Below are positions 35,307-44,812 of a stretch of 64,000 nt of DNA, piece by piece. Source of the stretch: Nocardioides piscis. GTDB taxonomy: Bacteria > Actinomycetota > Actinomycetes > Propionibacteriales > Nocardioidaceae. Location of the stretch: the NCBI RefSeq assembly GCF_011300215.1, contig NZ_CP049866.1, forward strand, positions 2,604,001 to 2,668,000, written 5' to 3'. Both the position numbers and the translations under genes were made by a program. The first letter of the stretch is position 1, and every line of letters begins with the position of its first letter. Below the pieces are notes generated by a model. That model saw nothing but the letters and a program-made list of their open reading frames with translations. It was not told the DNA's origin and made no database searches.

Positions 35307-36686
35307 ATGACGCGCAACGACAGGCACCTGACGATCGACGACCTCACGGAGCGGATCGACAGGGGTGAGATCGACACGGTGGTGGTCGCCTTCACCGACA
35401 TGCAAGGGCGACTGCAGGGCAAGCGCCTGCATGGGCGCTACTTCGTCGACCACGCCCTCGAGCACGGCGTCGAAGGGTGCAACTACCTCCTCGGCGTCGA
35501 CATCGACATGAACACCGTCGACGGCTATGCCATGACGTCGTGGGAGCGGGGCTACGGCGACATGGAGATGGTCCTGGACCTCGACACGATCCGGCTCCTG
35601 CCGCACCTGCCCGCGTCCGCCATGGTGCAGTGCGACCTCGTCTGGCCCTCCCGGGACAGCGCTCAGCACGCCCCGGTGGTGCAGGACCCCCGCGCCGTCC
35701 TCAAGCAGCAGGCCGCACGGGCCCGCGACCTCGGCTACGTCGCTCTCGCCGGGACCGAGCTGGAGTTCATCGTCTTCGACGACACCTACGAAGCCGCGTC
35801 CGCCGCGGCGTACCGCGCGCTCACCCCCGCCAACCAGTACAACGTCGACTACTCCATCCTCGGCACCACCCGGATCGAGCCCCTGCTGCGCGACATCCGC
35901 AACACGACGTACGCCGCAGGGCTCGACGTGGAGGGGGCGAAGGGTGAGTGCAACCTCGGCCAGCACGAGGTCGGCTTCCTCTACGCCGACGTGTTGGTCA
36001 CGGCCGACAACCACGCGGTCTACAAGACGCTCGCCAAGGAGATCGCCGCGCAGCACGGGAAGTCGCTGACGTTCATGGCGAAGTACGACGAGCGCGAGGG
36101 CAACTCGTGCCACATCCACCTGTCCCTGCGTGGGGCGGACGGCGAGCTGGTCTTCTGGGAGGACGAGCCGAACGCGCGGACGCCGCTGTACGACAGCTTC
36201 GTGGCCGGCGTGCTCGCGACGATGGCGGACTTCACGCTGCTCTACGCCCCCAACGTCAACTCGTACAAGCGCTTCGCCGCCGGCTCCTTCGCGCCGACCG
36301 CCATCGCGTGGGGGGAGGACAACCGCACGTGCGCCGTACGCCTGGTCGGACGTGGTGCCGCCGCCCGGATGGAGAACCGGGTTCCGGGCGGTGACGTGAA
36401 CCCCTACCTCGCCATCGCCGCGATGCTGGCGGGCGGGCTGCACGGCATCGAGCAGGGCCTCGAGCTCGAGCCCCCGCTGGAGGGCAACGCCTACGTCTCG
36501 GACCGGCCGCGGGTGCCCGGCACCCTGAGGGAGGCCCGCGACGCGTTCCACGGCTCCCAAGTGGCGCGCGCGGCTCTCGGTGACGAGGTGGTCGACCACT
36601 ACACGAACATGGCCGACGTCGAGCTGGCCGCTTTCGGCGCGGCGGTCACCGACTGGGAGCTGCGCCGCGGCTTCGAGAGGATGTGA
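35307..36686 (+). CDS. glutamine-synthetase-family gamma-glutamyl-amine ligase (PuuA/GlnA3/GlnA4-like)
   Basis: About 459 residues of the GS fold. The ATG at 35307 follows a GGGAGAGGA ribosome-binding site; a longer frame overlaps the FadR gene. Active-site blocks include AGTELEFIVFDDTYE, GNSCHIHLSLRG and NRTCAVRLVGRG. It lacks the glnA adenylylation tyrosine region and is closest in context to PuuA-type ligases, which join glutamate to putrescine, polyamines or ethanolamine using ATP. Neighbours (permease, aldehyde dehydrogenase, PuuD-type hydrolase) match that pathway. The amine cannot be named from sequence. Confidence 0.88.
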   Translation: MTRNDRHLTIDDLTERIDRGEIDTVVVAFTDMQGRLQGKRLHGRYFVDHALEHGVEGCNYLLGVDIDMNTVDGYAMTSWERGYGDMEMVLDLDTIRLLPHLPASAMVQCDLVWPSRDSAQHAPVVQDPRAVLKQQAARARDLGYVALAGTELEFIVFDDTYEAASAAAYRALTPANQYNVDYSILGTTRIEPLLRDIRNTTYAAGLDVEGAKGECNLGQHEVGFLYADVLVTADNHAVYKTLAKEIAAQHGKSLTFMAKYDEREGNSCHIHLSLRGADGELVFWEDEPNARTPLYDSFVAGVLATMADFTLLYAPNVNSYKRFAAGSFAPTAIAWGEDNRTCAVRLVGRGAAARMENRVPGGDVNPYLAIAAMLAGGLHGIEQGLELEPPLEGNAYVSDRPRVPGTLREARDAFHGSQVARAALGDEVVDHYTNMADVELAAFGAAVTDWELRRGFERM

Positions 36687-36693
36687 GGCGGAC

Positions 36694-38052
36694 GTGAACA
36701 CCTACACCGTCATCAACCCGGCCACCGCCGAGCCGGTCACCGAGGTCGCCCTGGCGTCCGTGGAGCAGACCGACTCGCTCATCGAGCGGGCGCACGACGC
36801 GTTCCCGGCGTGGCGCGACGTCGCACCGGGCGAGCGTGCCCGGCTGCTGCGCCGCTTCGCCGCCGTCGTCGACGAGCACGTCGAGGAGCTCGCCGAGCTC
36901 GAGGTCCGCAACGCTGGGCACACCCTGGGCAACGCGCGCTGGGAGGCCGGGAACGTCCGCGACGTCCTCAACTACTACTCCGCGGCGCCGGAACGGCTCT
37001 TCGGCCGGCAGATCCCGGTCGCCGGGGGCATCGACCTCACGTTTCACGAGCCGCTGGGCGTCGTCGGGGTCATCGTGCCCTGGAACTTCCCGATGCCCAT
37101 CGCCGCCTGGGGGTTCGGGCCGGCGCTCGCCGCCGGCAACTGTGTCGTGCTCAAGCCCGCGGAGCTGACGCCGCTGACGGCGATCCGGCTGGCCGAGCTG
37201 GCGCTCGAGGCCGGCATCCCGGAGGGTGTGCTCACGGTGATCCCCGGCCGGGGCTCGGTCGTGGGGGAGCGCTTCGTCACCCATCCGCTGGTGCGCAAGG
37301 TCTGCTTCACCGGATCGACGGCCGTCGGCAAGCGCATCATGGCCGGGTGCGCTGAGCAGGTGAAGCGCGTGACGCTGGAGCTCGGCGGCAAGTCGGCGAA
37401 CATCGTGTTCGCGGACGCGGACGTTGCCGAGGCCGCCGCGCGGGCGCCGTACGCCGTCTTCGACAACGCCGGCCAGGACTGCTGCGCCCGCTCCCGCATC
37501 CTCGTCGAACGGTCGGCGTACGACGAGTTCCTGAGCGGCCTGGAGCGCGCGGTGACGGCCTTCAAGGTGACGGACCCGGCTGATCCCGACAGCGAGATGG
37601 GCCCGCTGGTGTCGGCGAAGCAGAAGGAGACGGTGACGTCGTACCTCGTCGACGTGGAGACGGCCTTCACCGGCTCGGTGCCGGACTCCGACGGGTTCTG
37701 GGTGCCGCCGACCGTCGTCCTCGCCGACGACCCGGCCATGCCGATCTGGCGTGAGGAGGTCTTCGGGCCGGTCGTGGCGGTGATGCCGTTCGACGACGAG
37801 GAGGAGGCCGTGCGGCTGGCCAACGACACCGAGTACGGCCTGTCCGGCTCGATCTTCACCCGCGACCTGGGCCGCGCCCTGCGGGTCGCCCGGCGGGTCG
37901 AAGCCGGCAACCTCAGCGTCAACTCGCACGCCTCGGTGCGGTACTGGACGCCGTTCGGCGGCTACAAGCAGTCGGGCCTCGGCCGGGAGCTGGGCCCCGA
38001 CGCGCCGAACGCGTTCACCGAGGAGAAGAACGTCTTCATCGCGCAGGACTGA
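36694..38052 (+). CDS. NAD(P)-dependent aldehyde dehydrogenase (PuuC-like)
   Basis: A 452-residue ALDH. The NAD-binding region has PWNFPMPIAAWGFGPALAAG and FTGSTAVGKRIM; catalytic Glu is in LELGGKSANIVF and catalytic Cys in NAGQDCCARSRI. The C-terminal PFGGYKQSGLGRELG is typical. The GTG at 36694 lies 8 nt after the ligase stop. It would oxidise the aldehyde formed from the gamma-glutamylated amine (inference from the Puu pathway). Confidence 0.93.
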   Translation: MNTYTVINPATAEPVTEVALASVEQTDSLIERAHDAFPAWRDVAPGERARLLRRFAAVVDEHVEELAELEVRNAGHTLGNARWEAGNVRDVLNYYSAAPERLFGRQIPVAGGIDLTFHEPLGVVGVIVPWNFPMPIAAWGFGPALAAGNCVVLKPAELTPLTAIRLAELALEAGIPEGVLTVIPGRGSVVGERFVTHPLVRKVCFTGSTAVGKRIMAGCAEQVKRVTLELGGKSANIVFADADVAEAAARAPYAVFDNAGQDCCARSRILVERSAYDEFLSGLERAVTAFKVTDPADPDSEMGPLVSAKQKETVTSYLVDVETAFTGSVPDSDGFWVPPTVVLADDPAMPIWREEVFGPVVAVMPFDDEEEAVRLANDTEYGLSGSIFTRDLGRALRVARRVEAGNLSVNSHASVRYWTPFGGYKQSGLGRELGPDAPNAFTEEKNVFIAQD

Positions 38053-38110
38053 GCGCGCCCCACCACCGCGCCCCGCAACGGCGCCACACCGACGAAAGGA
38101 AGTCGACACC

Positions 38111-38878
38111 ATGACTGGACGCCTCGAGGGCAGGGTCGCCGTGATCACCGGAGGATGCTCGGGGATCGGTCTCGCGACCGTGCGCCGCTTCCGCGAGGAG
38201 GGGGCACGGGTCGTCATCGGGGACCTCGACGACGCCCGCGGAGAGGATCTCGCCGAGGACGACGAGATCACCTACGTCCACACCGACGTCACCAGCAAGG
38301 AGCAGGTGGACGCGCTCTTCGCCACCGCCAAGGACACCTACGGGTCGGTGGACATCGCCTTCAACAACGCCGGCATCTCCCCGCCGGAGGACGACTCGAT
38401 CCTCGACACCGACCTGGACGCGTGGCGCAAGGTGCAGGAGGTCAACCTGACCAGCGTCTACCTGTGCTGCAAGGCGGCGCTCCCGCACATGCTCGAGCAG
38501 GGCCGGGGCTCGATCATCAACACCGCGTCCTTCGTCGCAGTGATGGGTGCGGCCACCTCGCAGATCTCCTACTCCGCGTCGAAGGGGGGCGTGCTGTCCA
38601 TGTCGCGTGAGCTCGGGGTGCAGTTCGCCCGGCAGGGCGTCCGGGTCAACGCCCTGTGCCCGGGCCCGGTCAACACCCCGCTGCTGCAGGAGCTCTTCGC
38701 CAAGGACGAGGAACGCGCCGCGCGGCGACTCGTCCACGTCCCGATGGGTCGCTTCGGGGAGCCGGAGGAGATGGCCAACGCCGTGCTGTTCCTGGCCTCG
38801 GACGAGTCCTCCTTCATCACCGCCTCGACGTTCCTCGTCGACGGCGGGATCTCCGGCGCCTACGTCACCCCGCTGTGA
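38111..38878 (+). CDS. short-chain dehydrogenase/reductase
   Basis: A 255-residue classical SDR with the nucleotide motif TGGCSGIGLA, an acidic residue after beta-2 (GDLDD) suggesting NAD, NNAGIS, catalytic YSASKGG and the PGPVNTP region. The ATG at 38111 has a GAAAGGA ribosome-binding site. It lies between the aldehyde dehydrogenase and the PuuD-type hydrolase, where the E. coli pathway would use the oxidase PuuB; no oxidase gene is present, and whether this SDR fills a redox step is unknown. Confidence 0.92.
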   Translation: MTGRLEGRVAVITGGCSGIGLATVRRFREEGARVVIGDLDDARGEDLAEDDEITYVHTDVTSKEQVDALFATAKDTYGSVDIAFNNAGISPPEDDSILDTDLDAWRKVQEVNLTSVYLCCKAALPHMLEQGRGSIINTASFVAVMGAATSQISYSASKGGVLSMSRELGVQFARQGVRVNALCPGPVNTPLLQELFAKDEERAARRLVHVPMGRFGEPEEMANAVLFLASDESSFITASTFLVDGGISGAYVTPL

Positions 38879-39612
38879 CACCGGTCATCGGGCTCACCAC
38901 CTACCGGGAGCCGGCCCGGTGGGGGGTCTGGGACACGTCCGCCGACCTGCTGCCCACGACGTACGCTGCGGCGATCCAGGCTGTCGGCGGCCTGCCGGTC
39001 CTGCTGCCGCCCGTGGCGCCGTACGCCACAGCGGCCGCTGCCGTCGTCGACCGCCTCGATGGGCTGCTCATCAGCGGCGGAGCGGACGTCAACCCCCAGC
39101 GGTACGGCGAGGACCCGCACTCGTCGACCACGAGCTGGCGCGACGACCGGGACGGCTGGGAGCTCGCGCTGCTGGACGCGGCCGACGCGCGTGGCCTGCC
39201 GGTCCTGGGCGTCTGTCGCGGCATGCAGGTGATGGCGGCCCACGCCGGCGGGGTGCTCGACCAGCACGTCCCCGACCTGGTGAACCACACCGGGCACAGT
39301 CCCGGGGGGGACGCCTTCGGCACGATCGCGGTCTCCATGGTTCCCGAGAGCCGCTTGGCGTCCCTCGTGGAGCCTCGACTGAGCGTCCACTGCCACCACC
39401 ACCAGTCGGTGCGTACCCACCCGGGCTTCACGCCCGCGGCGTGGTCGGAGGACGGGCTGCTGGAGGCGATGGAGGCACCGGGCGAGCGGTTCTGCTTCGG
39501 CGTGCAGTGGCACCCGGAGATGGCGGCGGACGCGGGGTTGTTCGCCGCGCTCGTGGCGGCGGCCCGCTTGGTCGGCGGCGGCGGCGATCGCGGGCGTGGC
39601 GGTCCTACCTGA
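38875..39612 (+). CDS. gamma-glutamyl-gamma-aminobutyrate hydrolase (PuuD-like, class I glutamine amidotransferase)
   Basis: A 245-residue peptidase C26 protein. The nucleophile is in LGVCRGMQVMA, the His and Glu in GVQWHPEM, and the oxyanion strand in LISGGADVNP. PuuD frees GABA from gamma-glutamyl-GABA. The GTG at 38875 overlaps the SDR stop by 4 nt. It ends the amine operon; a terminator hairpin follows at 39685. Confidence 0.92.
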   Translation: MTPVIGLTTYREPARWGVWDTSADLLPTTYAAAIQAVGGLPVLLPPVAPYATAAAAVVDRLDGLLISGGADVNPQRYGEDPHSSTTSWRDDRDGWELALLDAADARGLPVLGVCRGMQVMAAHAGGVLDQHVPDLVNHTGHSPGGDAFGTIAVSMVPESRLASLVEPRLSVHCHHHQSVRTHPGFTPAAWSEDGLLEAMEAPGERFCFGVQWHPEMAADAGLFAALVAAARLVGGGGDRGRGGPT

Positions 39613-39684
39613 TCGGGAGCGCATCATCGTCGCCACTATCGCTGTGTCCGTGTAGACCTGCGAGATCGCGACGCTGACGTGCAA

Positions 39685-39712
39685 CGAGGGCCCCGGCCAA
39701 GCCGGAGCCCTC
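39685..39712. terminator. bidirectional rho-independent terminator
   Basis: Arms GAGGGCCCCGGC and GCCGGAGCCCTC (one mismatch), extended by a C-G pair, around CAA, followed on the plus strand by TTCT. It lies between the PuuD-like gene and the convergent glnA gene and can serve both. Confidence 0.7.
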
Positions 39713-39752
39713 GTTCTCGAACGGTGAGTTCGAGCTCTACGTGCACAAGTGA

Positions 39753-41183
39753 CTAGATGTCGTAGTAGAGCTCGAACTCGTGCGGGTGCGGGCGCAGCTG
39801 CACGGGCAGGATCTCGTTCTGGCGCTTGTAGTCGATCCAGGTCTCGATCAGGTCAGGCGTGAAGACGTTGCCCACGGTCAGGAAGTCGTGGTCACGCTCC
39901 AGGTTGTCCAGCACCGCGTCGAGCGAGGTCGGGACCTGGTTGATGTCGGCCATCTCGTCCGGCGGCAGCTCGTAGATGTCCTTGTCGATCGGCGCCGGCG
40001 GCTCGATCTTGTTCTGGATGCCGTCGATGCCGGCGAGCAGCAGCGCCGAGAAGGCGAGGTAGGGGTTCGCCGACGGGTCGGGGCAGCGGAACTCGATGCG
40101 CTTGGCCTTGGGGTTGGCGCCGGTGATCGGGATGCGCACGCAGGCCGAGCGGTTGCGCTGGGAGTAGACCAGCGAGATCGGCGCCTCGAAGCCCGGCACC
40201 AGGCGGTGGTAGGAGTTCACCGTCGGGTTGGTGAAGGCGAGCAGCGACGGCGCGTGCTTGAGGATGCCGCCGATGTAGTGGCGGGCCATGTCCGACAGGC
40301 CGCCATACCCCGTCTCGTCGAAGAACAGCGGCTGTCCCTCGTTCCAGATCGACTGGTGCACGTGCATGCCCGAGCCGTTGTCGCCGAAGATCGGCTTCGG
40401 CATGAAGGTGGCGGTCTTGTTGTTGCGCCAGGCGACGTTCTTGATGATGTACTTGAACTTCATCACATCGTCGGCGGCCTTGAGCAGCTCGTCGAACTTG
40501 TAGTTGATCTCGGCCTGGCCGGCGGTGCCGACCTCGTGGTGGGCGCGCTCGACGAGCAGGCCCGACTTCTCCAGCTCGATGACCATCTCGTCGCGCAGCT
40601 CACCGAAGTGGTCGTAGGGGGCGACGGGGAAGTAGCCGCCCTTGTACTTCACCTTGTAGCCGCGGTTGGGGCTGTCGGCGGTGCCTGCGGTGCCCGAGTT
40701 CCAGGCCCCAGCCTCGGAGTCGATGTGGTAGTAGCCCTCGTTGGCAGAGGTCTCGAACCGCACGCTGTCGAAGACGTAGAACTCGGCCTCGGGAGCGAAG
40801 AACGCCTTGTCGCCGATGCCGGTGCTGGCGAGGTAGGCCATCGCCTTCTTGGCGATGTTGCGCGGGTCGCGGGAGTAGGCCTCGCCGGTGATCGGGTCGT
40901 GGATGAAGAAGTTGACGACCAGGGTCTTGGCGACCCGGAAGGGGTCGATGTAGGCCGTCGTCGGGTCCGGGAACAGCTGCATGTCGGACTCGTGGATCGC
41001 CTGGAAGCCACGGATGGAGGAGCCGTCGAAGCCCAGCCCGTCGTCGAAGACCGACTGGTCGAACGAGGAGACCGGCACCGTGAAGTGCTGCATGACGCCG
41101 GGCAGGTCGCAGAAACGGACGTCGACCATCTCGACGCGCTCGTCCTTGATGTACTTGAGCAGCTCTTCGCTGTTGCTGAACAT
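39753..41183 (-). CDS. glnA: glutamine synthetase type I
   Basis: About 476 residues from the ATG at 41183, with an AAGGAGG ribosome-binding site. It makes glutamine from glutamate, ammonia and ATP as a dodecamer. Blocks: [49 protein letters not shown] and the adenylylation loop with Tyr in [10 protein letters not shown], so control by GlnE-type adenylylation is expected. The gene order DUF4191 - RDD - glnA resembles M. tuberculosis Rv2219-Rv2220, but here a lipoprotein and a type III glutamine synthetase are inserted. Confidence 0.97.
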   Translation of the reverse strand: MFSNSEELLKYIKDERVEMVDVRFCDLPGVMQHFTVPVSSFDQSVFDDGLGFDGSSIRGFQAIHESDMQLFPDPTTAYIDPFRVAKTLVVNFFIHDPITGEAYSRDPRNIAKKAMAYLASTGIGDKAFFAPEAEFYVFDSVRFETSANEGYYHIDSEAGAWNSGTAGTADSPNRGYKVKYKGGYFPVAPYDHFGELRDEMVIELEKSGLLVERAHHEVGTAGQAEINYKFDELLKAADDVMKFKYIIKNVAWRNNKTATFMPKPIFGDNGSGMHVHQSIWNEGQPLFFDETGYGGLSDMARHYIGGILKHAPSLLAFTNPTVNSYHRLVPGFEAPISLVYSQRNRSACVRIPITGANPKAKRIEFRCPDPSANPYLAFSALLLAGIDGIQNKIEPPAPIDKDIYELPPDEMADINQVPTSLDAVLDNLERDHDFLTVGNVFTPDLIETWIDYKRQNEILPVQLRPHPHEFELYYDI

Positions 41184-41335
41184 TCGTCCTCCTTGGCACG
41201 CCACCGGGCGGCACGGGATCGAGTGGGGTGCACGCTGGCGCGACGCTGCGCTCGTGCCTCACGAAACTTACAACAGGGCCTCGGTGCCCCGCCGAGCGCC
41301 AGCAGGCTTCCCGACCACCGAGATGGGACCTCCCG

Positions 41336-43513
41336 TCACAGGATGTAGAGCATCTCCTGGTAGGTCGGCAGCGCCCACAGGTCGTCGGCGACGACGGCCT
41401 CGAGCGCGTCGGCCGCAGCGCGCACCGCGGCCATCGCCGGGATGACGACGTCGCGCTGGTAGGTCGCCTCGGCGATCCCCTCGTGCTCCAGGGCCCCGGC
41501 GACAGCGTCCTTGAGGCCGGCCAGGCCGGTTCGCAGGTCGGTCACCAGCTCGGAGATGACCAGCAGGTCACTGGTGTCGGCGTCGACACCGGCAGCCTTG
41601 AGGGCCCCGACGTTCTGGGCGAGCTCGGTCTGGAAGCGCACCGCGGCCGGCAGGATCGTGGTCTGCGCGATCTCAGCCGTCAGGTTGGCCTCGACGACCA
41701 GGGTCATGACGTACTGCTCGACACCCACCTCGAAGCGGGACTCCAGCTCGGCCTCGTTGAAGACGCCGTACGTCGAGAAGAGCTCGCGCGACTCGGGCGT
41801 GAGGTATTCCGGCAGCGAGTCGACCGTGGTGCGGAGGTTCTTCAGGCCGCGGGCCTCGGCCTCGAGGTGCCACTCGTCGGAGTAGCCGTTGCCGTTGAAG
41901 ATCACCGCACCGTGGTTCTCCACGATCTTGGCGAGCAGGGTCTGGACGGCCTCGTTGAAGTCGGTGCCGGCCGCGACGGCAGCCTCGAGCTCGCTCGCGC
42001 AGAAGTCGAGGGCCTCGGCCATGATCGTGTTGATGATGACCATCGGGGCGGCCACGGTCTGGTTGGACCCCGCGGCGCGGAACTCGAAGCGGTTGCCGGT
42101 GAAGGCGAACGGCGAGGTGCGGTTGCGGTCGCCGGCGTCCTTGGTCAGGTCGGGCAGCGTGTCCACGCCGACGTTGAGGATGCCCTTCTGCTTCGACGAC
42201 GTCGCGCCGCCCTTGGCGATCTGGTCGAACACGTCGGCGAGCTGGTCGCCGAGGAAGATCGAGATGATCGCCGGCGGGGCCTCGTTGGCGCCGAGGCGGT
42301 GGTCGTTGCCGGCGGACGCGACCGAGAGGCGCAGCAGGCCACCGTGCTGGTGGACCGCGCGGATGATGGCCGCGCAGAAGACCAGGAACTGGGCGTTGTC
42401 GTGCGGGTTGTCCCCGGGCAGCAGCAGGTTGCCCTGCGAGTTGTTGCCGAACGAGAAGTTGACGTGCTTGCCCGAGCCGTTGACGCCGGCGAAGGGCTTC
42501 TCGTGGAAGAGGCACTCCATGCCGTGCTGCTTGGCGACCGAGCGGAAGATCGACATCAGCATCTGCTGGTGGTCCGATGCCAGGTTGGACCGCTCGAAGA
42601 CCGGAGCGATCTCGAACTGACCGGGGGCGACCTCGTTGTGGCGGGTCTTGGCCGGGATGCCGAGCTTGAACAGTGCGCGCTCGGTGTCGTGCATGAACGC
42701 CAGGACCCGGTCCGGGATGGCACCGAAGTAGTGGTCGTCGAACTCCTGGCCCTTGGGCGGCTTGGCGCCGAACAGCGTGCGCCCGGCGTTGAGGAGGTCG
42801 GGGCGGAGGTTGACGAAGGACGAGTCGACGAGGAAGTACTCCTGCTCCGGGCCGCAGTAGGAAACGACGTTGTCGATGTCCTTGTGGCCGAACAGCTCCA
42901 GGATGCGGGTGGCCTGGTCGGCCATCGCCTTCTGCGAGCGCAGCAGCGGGGTCTTGTGGTCCAGTGCCTCGCCGGTCATCGACACGAAGATCGTGGGGAT
43001 GCACAGCGTGTTGCCGTTGGGGTTCTCGAGGATGTACGCCGGGGACTGGACGTCCCAGCCGGTGTAGCCGCGGGCCTCGAAGGTGGCGCGGATCCCACCG
43101 TTGGGGAAGGACGACGCGTCCGGCTCGCCCTGGATGAGGGTCTTGCCCTGGAACTCCCAGATGGCCGTGCCGTCGCCGACCGGCTCCATGAAGGAGTCGT
43201 GCTTCTCCGCGGTCAGGCCGGTGAGGGGATAGAAGACGTGCGCGTAGTGCGTCACACCCTTCTCCATCGCCCAGTCCTTCAGGGCGGAGGCGACCACGTC
43301 GGCGATGGCCGGGTCGAGGGCCTCGCCCTTCTCGATGGTCGCGGAGACCGACCTGAAGACCGACTTCGGCAGTCGCTTCTTCATCACCGAGAGGCTGAAG
43401 ACGTTCTCGCCGAAGACCGAGCCGGTCTCCTCGGCGATGTCGAAGAAGGTCGCCGGAGGCTCGCAGGCCTGGACGTCCTTGATAGCGGCCAAGCGGACGA
43501 GGTTCGCAGTCAT
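41336..43513 (-). CDS. glnN: glutamine synthetase type III (GlnN)
   Basis: A 725-residue protein of the GSIII family, much longer than type I. Diagnostic blocks are [42 protein letters not shown] and [15 protein letters not shown] is not known to be adenylylated. It is transcribed toward glnA, with 152 nt between them. A possible GlnR box lies upstream (43580-43616). Together with glnA it gives two ammonium-assimilating synthetases side by side. Confidence 0.96.
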   Translation of the reverse strand: MTANLVRLAAIKDVQACEPPATFFDIAEETGSVFGENVFSLSVMKKRLPKSVFRSVSATIEKGEALDPAIADVVASALKDWAMEKGVTHYAHVFYPLTGLTAEKHDSFMEPVGDGTAIWEFQGKTLIQGEPDASSFPNGGIRATFEARGYTGWDVQSPAYILENPNGNTLCIPTIFVSMTGEALDHKTPLLRSQKAMADQATRILELFGHKDIDNVVSYCGPEQEYFLVDSSFVNLRPDLLNAGRTLFGAKPPKGQEFDDHYFGAIPDRVLAFMHDTERALFKLGIPAKTRHNEVAPGQFEIAPVFERSNLASDHQQMLMSIFRSVAKQHGMECLFHEKPFAGVNGSGKHVNFSFGNNSQGNLLLPGDNPHDNAQFLVFCAAIIRAVHQHGGLLRLSVASAGNDHRLGANEAPPAIISIFLGDQLADVFDQIAKGGATSSKQKGILNVGVDTLPDLTKDAGDRNRTSPFAFTGNRFEFRAAGSNQTVAAPMVIINTIMAEALDFCASELEAAVAAGTDFNEAVQTLLAKIVENHGAVIFNGNGYSDEWHLEAEARGLKNLRTTVDSLPEYLTPESRELFSTYGVFNEAELESRFEVGVEQYVMTLVVEANLTAEIAQTTILPAAVRFQTELAQNVGALKAAGVDADTSDLLVISELVTDLRTGLAGLKDAVAGALEHEGIAEATYQRDVVIPAMAAVRAAADALEAVVADDLWALPTYQEMLYIL

Positions 43514-43579
43514 TCTTGCTCCCTAGCATCGGCGACCCGGTGTCACCACTGTTCGTTCGTCGCACGTTATGGTGCTGGC

Positions 43580-43616
43580 GTTTCGAACTCGTGCCCTCGT
43601 ATTACGAGCGTGTTAA
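43580..43616 (-). promoter_or_regulatory. possible GlnR box upstream of glnN
   Basis: Read on the minus strand: TTAAC-N6-GTAAT-N5-GGCAC-N6-GAAAC. This resembles the Streptomyces GlnR pattern gTnAC-N6-GaAAC repeated, with one base less between the two halves. Only the second pair is good. Confidence 0.3.
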
Positions 43617-43659
43617 CGATCCTCCGACCCGGCCGGTCAGCCCGTTCCGGACCGCGGGA

Positions 43660-43665
43660 TACGGT
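43660..43665 (+). promoter_or_regulatory. -10 box of the lipoprotein gene (leaderless)
   Basis: TACGGT ends 7 nt before the ATG at 43673, the spacing of actinobacterial leaderless transcripts. Confidence 0.45.
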
Positions 43666-43672
43666 TCCCGAC

Positions 43673-44419
43673 ATGCCCAGAACAGCTCCCTCGGGACGGC
43701 GGATGCTTGTCACCGCGCTGACCGCGACCCTCCTGGCCGCCCTGAGCGCCTGCAGCGACGACGCGGGCGACGACAGCGGCGGAGCCGGCGTGGTCACGCA
43801 GATGAACGAGGCGATCGCCGACCAGACCGCCGTACGCCTGACCCTGGGCACCAAGCAGACGCCCGACGACATCACCATCAACACGACCCTGGGAGCCGAT
43901 CGCTCCTTCCGCGCCGTCACGGGCGGGGACCCCACGCAGCGGATCGACGTGCGCCTGGTCGATGACCGGGTGTACGTCGGTGGCGAGCTCGTCGGCAACC
44001 AGTGGACCTACGTCGCCGTGGACGACCCCAGGCTGAGCGGTGAGGGCGGCTTCGACGCCGGCATCGTGCCGCCGCTGCTCGACATCGACGTCGTCGAGGA
44101 CAACCAAGCGCTCGCGGACGCCGTCACCGGCACCGAGTCCGCAGGCACGGAGACGATCGACGGGGTGGAGACCGACCACCACGTGCTGACCGTCGACACC
44201 CGCGACTGGTTCAAGTCCTTGCCGGAGGGGTCCATCTATCGGCAGATGGACCTGCCCGACACCATCGAGATGGACCTGTACGTCGACGCCGACTCGCTCC
44301 CCGTGCGGTTGGCCTACGAGGTCCCGGACAACCCGGAGCAGTCGGCCCAGGTGGGCTACAGCCGGTGGGGGACCCCGGTCGAGGTGGCCGTGCCGCCGCG
44401 GGCCACACCGGTCGAATAG
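43673..44419 (+). CDS. LppX/LprG-like lipoprotein
   Basis: 248 residues. A signal peptide (LVTALTATLLAAL) ends in lipobox LSAC, so the protein is lipid-anchored outside the membrane. The mature part is a beta-rich LolA/LppX_LprAFG-like fold (DVRLVDDRVYVGGELVG, DTRDWFKSLPEGS). Mycobacterial relatives carry lipids; a ligand here is not known. The ATG at 43673 is the only start giving a signal sequence; the frame open far upstream is a shadow of glnN. The RDD gene follows with 9 nt between them. Confidence 0.85.
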   Translation: MPRTAPSGRRMLVTALTATLLAALSACSDDAGDDSGGAGVVTQMNEAIADQTAVRLTLGTKQTPDDITINTTLGADRSFRAVTGGDPTQRIDVRLVDDRVYVGGELVGNQWTYVAVDDPRLSGEGGFDAGIVPPLLDIDVVEDNQALADAVTGTESAGTETIDGVETDHHVLTVDTRDWFKSLPEGSIYRQMDLPDTIEMDLYVDADSLPVRLAYEVPDNPEQSAQVGYSRWGTPVEVAVPPRATPVE

Positions 44420-44422
44420 GCT
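44417..44422 (+). promoter_or_regulatory. -10 box of the RDD gene, overlapping the upstream stop codon
   Basis: TAGGCT, 6 nt before the GTG at 44429. Its first three bases are the TAG stop of the lipoprotein gene. Confidence 0.4.
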
Positions 44423-44428
44423 GCGCCG

Positions 44429-44812
44429 GTGATCGAGACCGCCTCCTGGGCCCGTCGGTTCGGGGCGCTGGTCGTGGACTGGGCGGCGTGCACCTTGGTG
44501 GTGGTCTTCGTCCTCGGTCCCGAGCAGTGGAGCGACGACCCGCTGTCAGGCTTCTATGCGACCGGCCTCTTCATCCTCGAATCGGCCTTCTTCACCGCCC
44601 TGCTGGGTGGCTCGTTCGGCAAGCTCGTCACCCGGCTGCGGGTCGTGCGCGTCGACGGCGTGGGCCGCCCGATCGAGCTGTTCCCGGCGCTGCTGCGCAG
44701 CATCCTGATCGCGCTCGTGATCCCGCCGCTGGTGTTCCGCCCCGACGGGCGCGGCCTCCACGACATGGCCGTGAAGACGCAGACGGTCCGGCTGGCCGAT
44801 CTGCGGGCCTAG
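44429..44812 (+). CDS. RDD-family membrane protein
   Basis: A 127-residue protein with three hydrophobic segments. The RDD pattern shows as ASWARRFGALVVDW at the start, GSFGKLVTRLRVV in the middle and GRGLHDMAVKTQTV at the end (the Arg-Asp-Asp family features). Function is unknown; some RDD proteins take part in ion exchange. The position matches Rv2219A of M. tuberculosis. It ends with a 4-nt overlap with the convergent DUF4191 gene. Confidence 0.9.
   Translation: MIETASWARRFGALVVDWAACTLVVVFVLGPEQWSDDPLSGFYATGLFILESAFFTALLGGSFGKLVTRLRVVRVDGVGRPIELFPALLRSILIALVIPPLVFRPDGRGLHDMAVKTQTVRLADLRA

Noticed and set aside
41184..41335. A GlnR box upstream of glnA
   Set aside because: A GAAAC pentamer is present (in CACGAAACTTAC) but no second half at the right spacing.
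41228..43670. A very long plus-strand frame leading into the lipoprotein gene
   Set aside because: The upstream 800 codons are the shadow of glnN; only the part from 43673, with a signal peptide, is a gene.
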